Positions 16,745 through 26,283 of a stretch of 64,000 bases of DNA are shown here, one piece after another. The DNA is from Paraglaciecola chathamensis S18K6 (GTDB lineage: Bacteria; Pseudomonadota; Gammaproteobacteria; Enterobacterales; Alteromonadaceae), in NCBI GenBank assembly GCA_000314955.1, contig BAEM01000050.1:62001-126000 (forward strand), in the 5' to 3' direction. Positions within the stretch are counted from its first letter, which is position 1, and the number at the start of each line of letters is the position of its first letter. The position numbers and the translations under genes were made by a program. The notes beneath the pieces are model-generated. The model was given only the letters and a program-made list of their open reading frames with translations. It did no database searches and was not told the origin of the DNA.

Positions 16745-18936
16745 TCTGCGCTCTCCGTGGGTAACTCTGGAAATGTCACACTAAAGCTTTGGTCAATCGG
16801 GGTAGGTGTAACCGAGATAACTTGCACACTTGCCGGCGCACCGGCTATGCGCAGTGAGCCATCGGGGAAAGTGACATCGTCAAGGGGCGTTTGCGGGGCT
16901 AATTCGGCATTTTCTTTTAATGTGGTTAAGCTCAAGATGCGCTTTTTTTCATCTAAAAAGCGGTATTGGCTAAGTAGATCACCTACTGTGCTTAGCCGCT
17001 TATCTTTATTTAAACTTGCTAGTGGGATGACCCATGGCGTTTTTTCGTTAAGGGCGATGTTAGCCGGTTGCCACGTGCGAGTAGTGTCGCAGTGCAAGCG
17101 AATGTCTCGCTCGCCCAGTTGGTAAAAATACTCGCGTACCCCATCTTCAGTTTGCAGTTTAAGCGCCACAGGATGGGTAAAGTTTTCAGGCGTTTGGCTG
17201 CGAGCGAAAACCAGTGAACGCCCAGCCTCTTGGGCTTCAGGGGAAAGAGATGCCTGACACGTTTTCGCTTGTTCTGCCCCTAAAGGGAATATGACTTGCC
17301 CTCGTTCAACACCCTGGGGTTTAACGGCGGGTATGGGATTAGCGGGTTGGTCACTGTCAAACAAATAGCGGGTTTGTGGTTGAACATTTGGGTCAAACCG
17401 CTGTGCTCGTTCAGATAAAAAGGTGACCTCGCGCACGACTTCCGCCTCGCTAGCAGAGCGCAGCACCACAACATCAACGTGGCTTGGCGGAGTATCGGTT
17501 TTTATCAGTACCCGATGTGCTTCTGGGTCGGGGGATGCTATATAACGTAAGTTACTTTCTTGGGCATCTAGCCACTTGGGTGCTGCAGGATTGGCGCGAA
17601 ACTGTACTTGGTACGGTTGACCTTCTCCTAGTCGTGTTACCAATGAGTCTCTTGGCCGACCGTTAAAAGAGACTTCGTATATATCGTCTTGTTCGGTCGG
17701 TTTAAAGTCAATTTCTACCCCATTTTTCGCGTAATGGGCGGTTAGTTTGTCGTCGAGTGCTAGGCGCAGGGTAAACGTCTCATCAGGGTACCAAGCTACT
17801 TTAGCAGTGACTTTCGCAATTTGCTCAATCGTGTCGATTAACACACCAGACGAGGTCAGTTGCAGATCGGCTTCTGTGGTTTGGCGGTTATCTTGAGCTA
17901 GGTGACGGGTGTATGTCGGCGTAGTATGCATGGGGGTATCTATTTCATTACCTGCAAAATCAAACGCCCGGGCCGCGAATATCTCAATATCACCCACTCG
18001 CACTTTTTTAGCCGCAGCATGGTTCAAAGACAGTGACAGGGTATCGTCATCTTTTGTCAGTAGGCCATTGGGTTCAAAAAATATGTTTTTAGGGTCGGTT
18101 ATCGCGACTATTTCATCAGGAGATTTACCGCCTTCTAAATCAATCCAGTGGTTAGCCCATTTAGCATGAATATCGGGTATGTAGTTTTCTTCATTATCAC
18201 TTACTAGCGCGGTAACCTGTGTTCCGCGAATATGAATGGTTTTACCTTTCACGGTTTGTTCAAGTTCACTGGTTTGAACCTGCTTTTCGAGCCAGCCGGT
18301 TTTTCTATCAAGTATCGCTAGCCCTGCTAGTCTATGGCCCTCAGTACCGCCTTGGTACGTGACCCAAACTCGAGAGTCGTCGACTTTGGTGACGGACAAA
18401 CTCACATCAGGTACACCTGACAAGGTACCTTGGGTTTGCCAATCTTTCTCAGGGGTAATGGCTATTGGCAGGTTAGGTTGGCCGGCCTGTTCAAATAGGT
18501 TATCTACTTTGTCACCAAGTATTTGTTTTAATTGTTGCTTTAGGCTCTCACCTGATGCATCGACTTCGAGAAGCTTACCTGTTTCCAGATTAATGGTCAT
18601 ATCGATACCAGCGGCTTGTGCGTCTAGCATGGCTTCTGGCATTTCATCAGGTACGGATGAGCGAAAATCATAGGTGCCCATGGAAGCTTCTATTCGACCA
18701 GGTTTGATGTGCAGTTTTACTGTGTCACCTTTTATTTCGGTGACTTCAATTGTACTGTAATTTTTGCTCGAGAATTGCTCATCACGCCCTTTATCAGTGG
18801 TGATTTCAACTGTTTGTGCTGTACGGTAATCACGTTTTTCACCCGCCTTAGGGGTGAATTTTACGCTTGAGCTATCGGTGCAGGCGGACAACATGAGTAG
18901 AGATAAGGCTGAGACAAAAATAGAAAATGCGCGCAT
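16741..18936 (-). CDS. Large putative lipoprotein of unknown function
   Basis: I do not recognise a family. I start it at ATG 18936 because the residues that follow form a lipoprotein signal (MRAFSIFVSALSLLMLSAC, Cys19 as the lipid anchor). The open frame extends to 19032, but those residues precede the signal. The 731-aa mature protein is probably periplasm-facing. Its first 270 residues (after SSVKFTPKAGEKRDYRT) contain beta-rich stretches such as KGDTVKLHIKPGRIEASMGT and resemble DUF6263-like lipoproteins only loosely. The rest looks like tandem beta domains. It forms a coupled two-gene unit with the MORN-like protein downstream. Confidence 0.6.
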   Translation of the reverse strand: MRAFSIFVSALSLLMLSACTDSSSVKFTPKAGEKRDYRTAQTVEITTDKGRDEQFSSKNYSTIEVTEIKGDTVKLHIKPGRIEASMGTYDFRSSVPDEMPEAMLDAQAAGIDMTINLETGKLLEVDASGESLKQQLKQILGDKVDNLFEQAGQPNLPIAITPEKDWQTQGTLSGVPDVSLSVTKVDDSRVWVTYQGGTEGHRLAGLAILDRKTGWLEKQVQTSELEQTVKGKTIHIRGTQVTALVSDNEENYIPDIHAKWANHWIDLEGGKSPDEIVAITDPKNIFFEPNGLLTKDDDTLSLSLNHAAAKKVRVGDIEIFAARAFDFAGNEIDTPMHTTPTYTRHLAQDNRQTTEADLQLTSSGVLIDTIEQIAKVTAKVAWYPDETFTLRLALDDKLTAHYAKNGVEIDFKPTEQDDIYEVSFNGRPRDSLVTRLGEGQPYQVQFRANPAAPKWLDAQESNLRYIASPDPEAHRVLIKTDTPPSHVDVVVLRSASEAEVVREVTFLSERAQRFDPNVQPQTRYLFDSDQPANPIPAVKPQGVERGQVIFPLGAEQAKTCQASLSPEAQEAGRSLVFARSQTPENFTHPVALKLQTEDGVREYFYQLGERDIRLHCDTTRTWQPANIALNEKTPWVIPLASLNKDKRLSTVGDLLSQYRFLDEKKRILSLTTLKENAELAPQTPLDDVTFPDGSLRIAGAPASVQVISVTPTPIDQSFSVTFPELPTESAE

Positions 18937-19080
18937 AGGTTCTCGTTTATGAAGTATGAAGGTTAAAAGGTTTTCTAATATGCGGAAAGTAAGTGAGCTA
19001 AGTTGCTCAGAGAAGGCAGAGAAGAAAAACACGGGTTAAATAAGGGGGCAGGGTAACGAGCATAAGCTCGCTTTGCAACT

Positions 19081-19105
19081 ATTCCCCCAGCGCGTGTGGG
19101 GGAAT
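19081..19105 (-). terminator. Strong hairpin between the aldehyde dehydrogenase and lipoprotein genes
   Basis: ATTCCCCC (19081-19088) and GGGGGAAT (19098-19105) form a perfect 8-bp stem with a 9-nt loop, 13 bp beyond the aldehyde dehydrogenase stop. The run of T expected of a classical terminator is missing on the minus strand, so it may end or process the long amine operon transcript. Confidence 0.5.
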
Positions 19106-19118
19106 ATTATGACTCAGA

Positions 19119-20531
19119 TTAAAACGTTTGTTTGGCTATGTTAATGACATGCACTTGGGTGTATTCCAATAAGCCTTCTTGGGCGAATTCAACTCCAATA
19201 CCTGATTCTTTCGCGCCACCAAAAGGTACAGTTGGGCCAAAGTTTAGGTGTTGGTTTATCCAAGAAGTACCGCATTCTAGCCGTTTGGCGACCTCATAAG
19301 CTTTATCTAAATCGTTTGACCAAACAGAGCCGCCTAAACCAAATACTGAGTTGTTAGCGCGCTCAACCGCGTCATCAATCGTTTTGTATTTAATGACCGG
19401 CAGAATAGGCCCGAATGGCTCTTCATCCACCACTTTGCAGCCGTCGGTTACGTCACGCACTATGGTTGGGCGCATAAAGAAACCGGGGCCGTCGAGTACC
19501 TCACCACCAGCGGCAATAACGCCATTGTCTTTGGCGTCTGCTAAGTATTCTTGCACCTTGATGAATTGTGCCTTGTTTTGGATGGGCCCAAAGGTCACAC
19601 CATCGTGTAAGCCATTGCCTACTACCGCACTATTTGCCAATTCACTTAGCTCGTGAACAAGGTCGTCGTAAATATCTTCATGTACGTATAAGCGTTTTAG
19701 GGCAATACAAACTTGGCCGCAGTTCATGAACGCCGTGGCAAAAATGGCCGGGGCGATTTTTTTAGGATCAACATCAGGTAGCACGATGCCTGCGTCGTTG
19801 CCGCCAAGCTCCAAGGTTAAGCGCTTGAGCGTACCCGATGCCGCCGACATGATTTTTTTACCTGTCGGGGTTGAACCCGTAAAGGCCACTTTGGCAACAT
19901 CAGGATGGGCACTGAGAATATGCCCTAAATCATTATTGTCGGTGATGATATTGACCACGCCTTTAGGGAATATTTGCTGACAAATATCTGCCAGTTTCAG
20001 CACACACAATGGTGTTGTCGCGGGTGGCTTTAAAATAAACGTATTGCCAGACAACACTGCTGGCGCCAATTTAAAGCAGCCTATCATCAAGGGGAAGTTC
20101 CAAGGGACCACACCTGCAACCACACCCAGAGGTTTGCGGTGTAGCTCGACTTTGCTGGTTTCATCGTCTTGATAGGTTTCAATAGGCAGTTCTCTCTGGG
20201 CAAAGTAACGAATAAATGCACAGCTAAAACCCACTTCAGCGGTTGATTCGGCCAGTGGTTTACCTTGTTCTTGGGTGAGTAATTCAGCGAATACACCGGT
20301 TTGTGCTTCTAGGGCATCAGCGAGTTTATTGAGGCTGTCTCGACGGGTTTGCATATCCACCGTTTGCCATTGTGCAAAAGCTCCTTTGGCAGCAGCAATA
20401 GCCTGTTCAAATTGGCTTTCATCAGCGCAGGTAATCTGCTGAAATACCTCTTCGGTTGCCGGGTTAATGACATTGAGTGAGCGATTACCTTGAACTAACT
20501 CGCCATTGATCAGCATGGGAAATGATTGCAT
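19119..20531 (-). CDS. NAD(P)-dependent aldehyde dehydrogenase
   Basis: Oxidises an aldehyde to the acid; here probably the aldehyde released by the amine dehydrogenase. The start at ATG 20531 (470 aa) has AGAGGA six nt upstream and follows the synthetase gene by 10 bp; an upstream ATG at 20579 would overlap that gene. Family residues are all present: PWNF with Asn145, the cofactor-binding FTGSTPTGK (217-225), ELGG with general base Glu241 and GQVC with catalytic Cys275, then EEPFGPILPV and a conserved C-terminal PFGGAKESGIG. It is the last gene of the amine operon. The exact substrate (phenylacetaldehyde, 4-hydroxyphenylacetaldehyde, others) is inferred from context only. Confidence 0.92.
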   Translation of the reverse strand: MQSFPMLINGELVQGNRSLNVINPATEEVFQQITCADESQFEQAIAAAKGAFAQWQTVDMQTRRDSLNKLADALEAQTGVFAELLTQEQGKPLAESTAEVGFSCAFIRYFAQRELPIETYQDDETSKVELHRKPLGVVAGVVPWNFPLMIGCFKLAPAVLSGNTFILKPPATTPLCVLKLADICQQIFPKGVVNIITDNNDLGHILSAHPDVAKVAFTGSTPTGKKIMSAASGTLKRLTLELGGNDAGIVLPDVDPKKIAPAIFATAFMNCGQVCIALKRLYVHEDIYDDLVHELSELANSAVVGNGLHDGVTFGPIQNKAQFIKVQEYLADAKDNGVIAAGGEVLDGPGFFMRPTIVRDVTDGCKVVDEEPFGPILPVIKYKTIDDAVERANNSVFGLGGSVWSNDLDKAYEVAKRLECGTSWINQHLNFGPTVPFGGAKESGIGVEFAQEGLLEYTQVHVINIAKQTF

Positions 20532-20541
20532 GTTGTATCCT

Positions 20542-22236
20542 CTATTTTGCAAGGGCAGGAGAAGCCTGAGCCACTTCAAGCTCCATGACTTCGCGCATTT
20601 TGAATTTCTGTACTTTGCCCGTGACCGTCAACGGAAACGCTTCAACGAAGCGAATGTGTTTAGGGACTTTAAAGTGAGCAATTTGATTCTTACAGAAATC
20701 GGTTATGTCTTTGGCAGCGGCACTGCTACCAGGTTTTAGGCAAATCCAGGCGCAAACTTCTTCGCCAAAATCGACATGGGGAATACCGAATACTTGAATA
20801 TCCTGTACCGCTGGGTGGGTATATAAAAATTCTTCAATTTCTTTGGGGTAGATGTTTTCACCCCCACGAATAATCATGTCTTTGCTGCGACCGACTATGG
20901 TCACATAGCCGTCTTCATCCATGATGCCGATATCACCTGAGTGTAACCAGCCACCAGAATCTATGGTTTCAGCCGTGCGGCTCGGATCGTTCCAGTAACC
21001 TCGCATCACCGAATAACCTCTGGTGCATACTTCACCGCGCTCACCAATTGGGATTACGCGGTTGTGTTCATCCACCAGTTTAACTTCGATGCGAGACATT
21101 ACTCGGCCGACAGTTTCAACGCGTTTTTGTAGCGGATCTTCAGGTAAGGTTAAATGGTTCAACGGGCTAAGCTCGGTTTGACCATAACCAATGAGCACGT
21201 GCTCCATGTGCATTTCACCAATAACGCGTTTCATGACTTCAGCCGGGCATAACGACCCCGCCATGATGCCGGTACGTAGGCTGGATAAATCAAACTCATG
21301 GAAATTGGGGTGATCTAACTCAGAAATAAACATGGTGGGTACGCCATGCAAGGCGGTGCAGCGTTCCTTTTCAACCACTTGCAAAGTGGTTAACGCATCA
21401 AACGCATCGTTGGGGTAAATCATGGTGGCACCGTGGGCGATACAGGATAAATTCCCCAGTACCATGCCAAAGCAATGGTAAAGGGGAACCGGTATACACA
21501 CTCGGTCACTGGGGCTTAGGCGCATGCCTTCACCGGCCAAAAAGCCGTTATTAAGAATATTACAGTGGGTTAAGGTGGCTCCTTTGGGCTGGCCTGTGGT
21601 GCCACTGGTAAATTGGATATTAATAGGGTCGTCAGGCAGCAGTTGATTGGCCAGAGTGACTAATTGCTGTCGCTGCGCTTCTGTGCCCATTTGCGAGACA
21701 TCTGCGTAATTAAGCATTCCCGGCACTGCCTCGTCGCCCATTTTTATAATACTGCGTAAATGGGGCGTAACGGAGCTTTCAATTTTCCCCGGCTCACAGT
21801 GCGCCAGTTCAGGTATGAGCTGCTGTAACATTTGCGGGTAGCTGCTGGTTTTGAACTGTTCTGCGCAGACAATGGCTTTACACTCCACCTTGTTTAGCGC
21901 GTACTCTAATTCACGAAGGCGATAAGCAGGGTTAATACACACCATGATCGCGCCAATCTTTGCGGTTGCAAATTGGGTGACGGTCCATTCATAAGAATTG
22001 GGCCCCCAGATCCCCACACGATCACCAGACGTTATGCCAAGAGCGAGTAAGCCAGTGGCCAATTCATCGACTTTCTGTTTGAGAGTGGCGTATGTCCAGC
22101 GAATGTCTTGGTGGTCAACCACCAAGGCCTCGCTGTCTGCATGTTTTTGGCTAATGTAATCAAAGTAATCACCAATGGTTTGGTAAATAAGCTGAGCATC
22201 AGCCTTGCCACATATATAGCTTTGTTTAAGCGCCAT
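20542..22236 (-). CDS. AMP-forming acyl-CoA synthetase/ligase
   Basis: Activates a carboxylic acid to its CoA thioester via an acyl-adenylate. The 564-aa protein has the full ANL layout: P-loop-like FTSGTTGQPKGATLTH (about residues 210-225), YGQTELSP, the hinge motif GWLHSGDIGIMDEDGY with GRSKDMIIRGGENIYP, and the C-terminal catalytic Lys in TVTGKVQKFKMR. It resembles medium-chain/ACSF2-type fatty acyl-CoA synthases more than phenylacetate-CoA ligase (PaaK). Its place between the TonB receptor and aldehyde dehydrogenase suggests it activates the acid produced from the amine. General fatty acid use remains possible. Confidence 0.9.
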   Translation of the reverse strand: MALKQSYICGKADAQLIYQTIGDYFDYISQKHADSEALVVDHQDIRWTYATLKQKVDELATGLLALGITSGDRVGIWGPNSYEWTVTQFATAKIGAIMVCINPAYRLRELEYALNKVECKAIVCAEQFKTSSYPQMLQQLIPELAHCEPGKIESSVTPHLRSIIKMGDEAVPGMLNYADVSQMGTEAQRQQLVTLANQLLPDDPINIQFTSGTTGQPKGATLTHCNILNNGFLAGEGMRLSPSDRVCIPVPLYHCFGMVLGNLSCIAHGATMIYPNDAFDALTTLQVVEKERCTALHGVPTMFISELDHPNFHEFDLSSLRTGIMAGSLCPAEVMKRVIGEMHMEHVLIGYGQTELSPLNHLTLPEDPLQKRVETVGRVMSRIEVKLVDEHNRVIPIGERGEVCTRGYSVMRGYWNDPSRTAETIDSGGWLHSGDIGIMDEDGYVTIVGRSKDMIIRGGENIYPKEIEEFLYTHPAVQDIQVFGIPHVDFGEEVCAWICLKPGSSAAAKDITDFCKNQIAHFKVPKHIRFVEAFPLTVTGKVQKFKMREVMELEVAQASPALAK

Positions 22237-22261
22237 AAAATGTTCCTAATCTATTGTGTCT

Positions 22262-24586
22262 TTATTCAAAATTGTAGGTAGCACTGAGCCCCCACCATCT
22301 GGGTTTGCCGTAGTAATTCTCAACCATGCCGAATCCCCCAGCTTCAGGCCCGCCTGCGAGATCAAAGGCCATTACGCGATATTCTTTATCAAGCAGATTG
22401 TCTACAAAGCCAGCGAATTCCCATTTGCCATCATCAGAGGTATACGACACCCGAGCATTAAATAGGGCGTAGCCACTTTGTTCGCCCACGGGTGAATTTT
22501 TCAATTGAAAGTAGTGATCGCTCATGTAAACAAAATCTATTTGCGCTGCTAGCTCGCCGTCCGCTAGTTGCCAGCCGTAACGCGCTAAACCATTAATATT
22601 CCACTCTGGGGTAACCACAGCGCGCCGGTCGACTAGATCACCGTTAGGGAGTTGATAGGCATCTTCCACGTTGTTGTCGACGTAGCTAACGCCAAGTAGC
22701 AAGTCTAGGTTGTCTATTGGGTTTGACGTGATCTCAAGCTCAGCACCGCTGACGCTGGCGTCAGTGTTGAAGACGAACGTGGTTAAGCCTTCTAAGCGAA
22801 AGGCTTGATAGTCGTCGTAGTCATAGTAATAAACAGCGCCATTGACCCGAGTGGTGGAATTGAGCTGATGTTTCACACCAAACTCGTAGGCATGTAAGGT
22901 TTCTTTGCCAAATTGCATTTCTTCTGGGCCACCGGTTTCAGGATTACCATCAAGAAAGTCAGTGATATCGAGCGGAGCATTGTAGCCGCCGCTTTTAATG
23001 CCGCGGTTGTAGCTTAGGTAGAATAATGTGCCTTTACTGGGGCTGTAATCTACTTCCGCTTTGGCGGTTAAGTAATCATCATCTAGGCTGGCAAAATCGA
23101 AGGTTTCATCATTAAATACAAAGAGCGGGCCGCCAAAGCCCAATGGATCTGGGTTGACGATATTGGCAGCAGAGGGGTTACTGCCATTGGCAATTTCGAC
23201 ATAATTTTGCGAGTAGTCGATGGACTTTTCTTCATTGGCCCAGCGCAAACCGCCAATAACGGTCCATTGCTCATTTAGATCGTATTCTAACTGGGCGAAA
23301 ACAGAGTAAGTCTCGGTGGTGGTGTCAAAAGGGGTCCAAATCGTGACGGGCCCGCCTGTTTCAGGGCCGGTACCTGCTCCAGCACCCGCAAGCTGGTCAA
23401 CAAACCCGCGCACTTCTCCGCCATTGGCGAACGTGCCGTCGATGTCTAAATAGTACAGTCCAGCAACCCAGCGGCTATTGTCACTTTGGCCGTTTAGGCG
23501 CAGCTCTTGAGAGAATTGGTCAACATCCGATTGTAAAAAGAAGTTGTAGTAGTCTTGTGGCGAGGCGTCTGAGTCTTCGATGTAGTCTTTCTCTAGGCTC
23601 CACACATCGGTGATCGACGTCAGCAGAATATCACCAAAATCCCATTGTAAATTACTGGTGATCCCTTGGCTTTCGACTTTGTTAAAACCAATTCTGTCGT
23701 ATGAACCTGTGTACACGCCATTATCAGGCTCTTGATAAGCTGATGTCGTTAAATTGGGGCCGTCAAAATGTTCTCCCAAGCCGGTTTCAGGATTTAAGCG
23801 CGCACTTGAATGCTCGAAAAATCCGCTGTCTATGTCTTGCTTACCGCTTCTGGCGCTGATCAGCCATTCCACGTCGTCTGTGACTTCAAGCAAAAATTGC
23901 AAACGGGCTGCCCAGTCGTCTCCGTTGTTGAGATCTTTACCAAGGGTGTTGTTGATGTAAGGGTCGTGATTATTGGTGGTGAAGGAGAAGCGAGTGAAGA
24001 GGGTGTCGGTGAGTGCGCCGCCTATAGCGCCTTCTGTCAGGATTTGGTTATAGCTGCCTAAGGTAACCTTACCATATCCCTCGAAGGTGTCGGTGGGCTT
24101 GCGTGAAATGTAATGTACCAAGCCCCCCGTCGCATTTCTGCCAAATAGTGTGCCTTGCGGCCCTTTGAGTATTTCTACCCGTTCGATGTCAAACAGTTGA
24201 AAACCAGCACCAGATGACGCGCTGATGTACGCCTCATCTAAGTAAACTGCCACAGGGGATTCTTGATGATCACCAGAAAAGTCATTCTGCGCTACGCCAC
24301 GAATATTGATATAAAACGCAGACGGACCATTGGGCTGAATAGCCGTGACCCCTGGCGCCATAGCGGTGACTTCTTGCGCGTTGTCGTAGCCGAGAGCATC
24401 AAGTTGTTCGCCACTGAAAGCGGTGATTGAAATCCCCACTTCCTGAACGCTTTGGGTGCGTTTTTGTGCGGTCACTTCTATGACTTCTAGCACATCAGCA
24501 TGGGCGCTGATACTGGCCAGTCCGCCAACGCTGGCAAGGCCGAGCATGACCGCGGTCGATATGGTTGAATAGCTTAGTGTTTTCAT
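22262..24586 (-). CDS. TonB-dependent receptor of the amine-oxidation operon
   Basis: Outer-membrane importer, 774 aa. It has a signal peptide (MKTLSYSTISTAVMLGLASV...SAHA), then a TonB-box-like EVIEVTAQKR. The plug follows with YINIRGVAQNDF, VYLDEAYISASS and RVEILKGPQGTLFGRNATGG. The barrel ends in a typical WWGLSATYNFE strand. It lies 29 bp after the cytochrome stop and 25 bp before the acyl-CoA synthetase start, so it is almost certainly cotranscribed with the amine dehydrogenase. That suggests it imports the amine, a larger precursor or the metal needed by the pathway. Substrate unknown. Confidence 0.92.
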   Translation of the reverse strand: MKTLSYSTISTAVMLGLASVGGLASISAHADVLEVIEVTAQKRTQSVQEVGISITAFSGEQLDALGYDNAQEVTAMAPGVTAIQPNGPSAFYINIRGVAQNDFSGDHQESPVAVYLDEAYISASSGAGFQLFDIERVEILKGPQGTLFGRNATGGLVHYISRKPTDTFEGYGKVTLGSYNQILTEGAIGGALTDTLFTRFSFTTNNHDPYINNTLGKDLNNGDDWAARLQFLLEVTDDVEWLISARSGKQDIDSGFFEHSSARLNPETGLGEHFDGPNLTTSAYQEPDNGVYTGSYDRIGFNKVESQGITSNLQWDFGDILLTSITDVWSLEKDYIEDSDASPQDYYNFFLQSDVDQFSQELRLNGQSDNSRWVAGLYYLDIDGTFANGGEVRGFVDQLAGAGAGTGPETGGPVTIWTPFDTTTETYSVFAQLEYDLNEQWTVIGGLRWANEEKSIDYSQNYVEIANGSNPSAANIVNPDPLGFGGPLFVFNDETFDFASLDDDYLTAKAEVDYSPSKGTLFYLSYNRGIKSGGYNAPLDITDFLDGNPETGGPEEMQFGKETLHAYEFGVKHQLNSTTRVNGAVYYYDYDDYQAFRLEGLTTFVFNTDASVSGAELEITSNPIDNLDLLLGVSYVDNNVEDAYQLPNGDLVDRRAVVTPEWNINGLARYGWQLADGELAAQIDFVYMSDHYFQLKNSPVGEQSGYALFNARVSYTSDDGKWEFAGFVDNLLDKEYRVMAFDLAGGPEAGGFGMVENYYGKPRWWGLSATYNFE

Positions 24587-24615
24587 GGTGTCTCCTAGGT
24601 GCGAATCCAGTGTGT

Positions 24616-25068
24616 TTAATTATTTTTTTTGTACTCTTCTATTCGGGTAACCAGCGCTTTGCGCGTGCTCCCCAATTCGCTACGTAGAACGTACTGCCGC
24701 AATCGTTCCACCTCTTGCTCATCAAACGGTTGAAAGTCATCGGGTAGCTGATCTGTACTAAAGGTGCGCAGCATCCAATTGACGATTTGAGATAACTCCT
24801 TACTTTTTAAAGGCGCAGTTGCTACGCCGGGTACTTGAATTAAAAACTCTCGGCCACCCTCCACGGCGGCAAAATAGCCCACGTAGTTGCGCATGTCAGG
24901 GATGCGAGGGTCGCCACTTCCGCGGCCATCTGCGGTGTGACACCCGCTACAGAACAAGGTGTATTTCATCTTGGTCTGGGCGTCATTGGCGTGGCTCGCC
25001 AAGGGCAGCCACATCAGTAAAGCAATCCCGAAAGTGGCGAATGACCTGACTCGAAAACAATTAGGCAT
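24616..25068 (-). CDS. Periplasmic monohaem cytochrome c of the amine dehydrogenase cluster
   Basis: Probable electron carrier receiving electrons from the TTQ amine dehydrogenase. The ATG at 25068 has GGAG 8 nt upstream and lies 14 bp after the light-chain stop; a longer frame from 25125 would overlap that gene. The 150-aa product has a signal peptide (MPNCFRVRSFATFGIALLMW...ASHA), one CSGCH haem site at 40-44 and Met59 in RIPDM as a candidate sixth ligand. As I recall, the aau cluster of Alcaligenes faecalis has a small monohaem cytochrome gene (orf-2) in the same position after aauA, which supports the assignment. Confidence 0.88.
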   Translation of the reverse strand: MPNCFRVRSFATFGIALLMWLPLASHANDAQTKMKYTLFCSGCHTADGRGSGDPRIPDMRNYVGYFAAVEGGREFLIQVPGVATAPLKSKELSQIVNWMLRTFSTDQLPDDFQPFDEQEVERLRQYVLRSELGSTRKALVTRIEEYKKNN

Positions 25069-25082
25069 AGGAATACTCCCAG

Positions 25083-25640
25083 CTATGATTCGATTGAGGT
25101 GCCGAGGATGACCGCTGTTGAGCACACGTAGGTTTCGCTAGACGCGCCCACACACCAGTTGGTGTCGTTATTTGAAAATGCTCGATACATGGGGGTGTCA
25201 TCTTCATTACGATTACAGAAACAACGTCCGCAAGCTGCTTTACCGCAACAGTCGTTATAGGAAATGATGTAATGCTTGTTATCCGCCGGGTTAAGACAGG
25301 TGCCGATCCAAGTGATTGGCGACATTTCTGTGCCTGGCGGGCAGGCTGATTGAGAGCCGCCGCAGCAAGAACATAAAAAGCCGTCGATACCACAGTAGCG
25401 CCAGTACTCGCAGGTAGTTGGGTCGCCTGGGTCCCCATCGCTACCACTTGTTTGCGGGGAAACCCCCGGATAGTGAGCACCCGCTGGGGCTCCACCACTG
25501 GCGGCTTTAGCCACAGGCAAAGCAGGTATGACAGAAACACCCACAACAGCTTTGCCTACATTGGATAAAAAGCTGCGTCTTGAGCTGGTGCGGGCGATAT
25601 TACGGGTTTTGTTTTCAAAGAATTTATCAAACCATTTCAT
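25083..25640 (-). CDS. aauA: Aralkylamine dehydrogenase light chain (TTQ-bearing, MauA/AauA family)
   Basis: Catalytic subunit that oxidatively deaminates primary amines in the periplasm using tryptophan tryptophylquinone made from two of its own Trp residues. The 185-aa precursor has a twin-arginine signal (SSRRSFLSNVG, 19-29). The Cys-rich core begins with CEYWRYCGIDGFLCSCCGG. Trp111 (ITWIGTC) and Trp162 (NDTNWCVGA) align with the two TTQ tryptophans, and Asp86 and Asp130 (YNDCC) with the Asp residues needed for cofactor formation and catalysis. The core contains 14 Cys. DGFLCSCCGG and TACGRC-like AACGRC match aromatic amine dehydrogenase better than methylamine dehydrogenase from memory, so arylethylamines are the likely substrates. 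Confidence 0.93.
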   Translation of the reverse strand: MKWFDKFFENKTRNIARTSSRRSFLSNVGKAVVGVSVIPALPVAKAASGGAPAGAHYPGVSPQTSGSDGDPGDPTTCEYWRYCGIDGFLCSCCGGSQSACPPGTEMSPITWIGTCLNPADNKHYIISYNDCCGKAACGRCFCNRNEDDTPMYRAFSNNDTNWCVGASSETYVCSTAVILGTSIES

Positions 25641-25656
25641 AATAGAGTCTCTCTCG

Positions 25657-26277
25657 TTAAGCCTGTTTGTAGAGGGTGCGTTCGTTGTTACCTTGCTTCT
25701 CTAAGAACTCTTGGATCGACGCCACATTGAGGTCCTGAGCATTTAATAGGCTCTCGATGTGTTCGCGAGAATTAACTAAGCCCATTGATGAGATGATGCC
25801 TGTCTTGTCGATAAGCGTGGCGTAAGGTAAACGGCTAACGCCGAATTTTTTACCTACTTCCTCTGAAAGCACATAAGGGAAGTTCTCGAGTTTTTTGTCT
25901 TTGATAAAGGCGTGATGATCTGGTTCGTCACCATCGCTAACAAAGACCACATCTAAGTGCGAACGCTCGGCCCGTGACAAAGAGGTAATAACAGGTAGGT
26001 ACTCTTTACATACAGGGCAATCAGGCGATAAGAAAAATAGCAGCGTGCTTTTCTGGGTAGGCTTGCCTATGAGTAATTTTTCTTTGCTTAAGGTTTTAAC
26101 AGAAATTTCTGGGGCTTTATCGCCTGCTTTTAATTGCTGATTCATGGCTAATGCACCTGCTGGCGCAACACGTTCATACAGCACACCGACTTGACGTGCT
26201 AGGGCGTAAACCACAACACCAAGTGCAATAACCAGTACCCACAAGAGGGCGAATGTAAATAGAAATAGGTTTGACAT
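25657..26277 (-). CDS. mauD: MauD, thioredoxin-like maturation protein of amine dehydrogenase
   Basis: Membrane-anchored periplasmic thiol-disulfide protein required to form or isomerise the many disulfides of the light chain. The 206-aa protein has an N-terminal membrane segment (LFLFTFALLWVLVIALGVVV) and a thioredoxin fold with the active site CPVC in FFLSPDCPVCKEYLP (about 84-98). The cis-Pro region is SRLPYATLID. It lies 16 bp upstream of the light chain, in the order B-E-D-A that mau and aau clusters share. Confidence 0.93.
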   Translation of the reverse strand: MSNLFLFTFALLWVLVIALGVVVYALARQVGVLYERVAPAGALAMNQQLKAGDKAPEISVKTLSKEKLLIGKPTQKSTLLFFLSPDCPVCKEYLPVITSLSRAERSHLDVVFVSDGDEPDHHAFIKDKKLENFPYVLSEEVGKKFGVSRLPYATLIDKTGIISSMGLVNSREHIESLLNAQDLNVASIQEFLEKQGNNERTLYKQA

Positions 26278-26283
26278 AGTGAG

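Noticed and set aside
25061-25546. 161-codon minus-strand frame overlapping the amine dehydrogenase light chain
   Set aside because: It is a shifted reading of aauA; the TTQ subunit frame is clearly the coding one.
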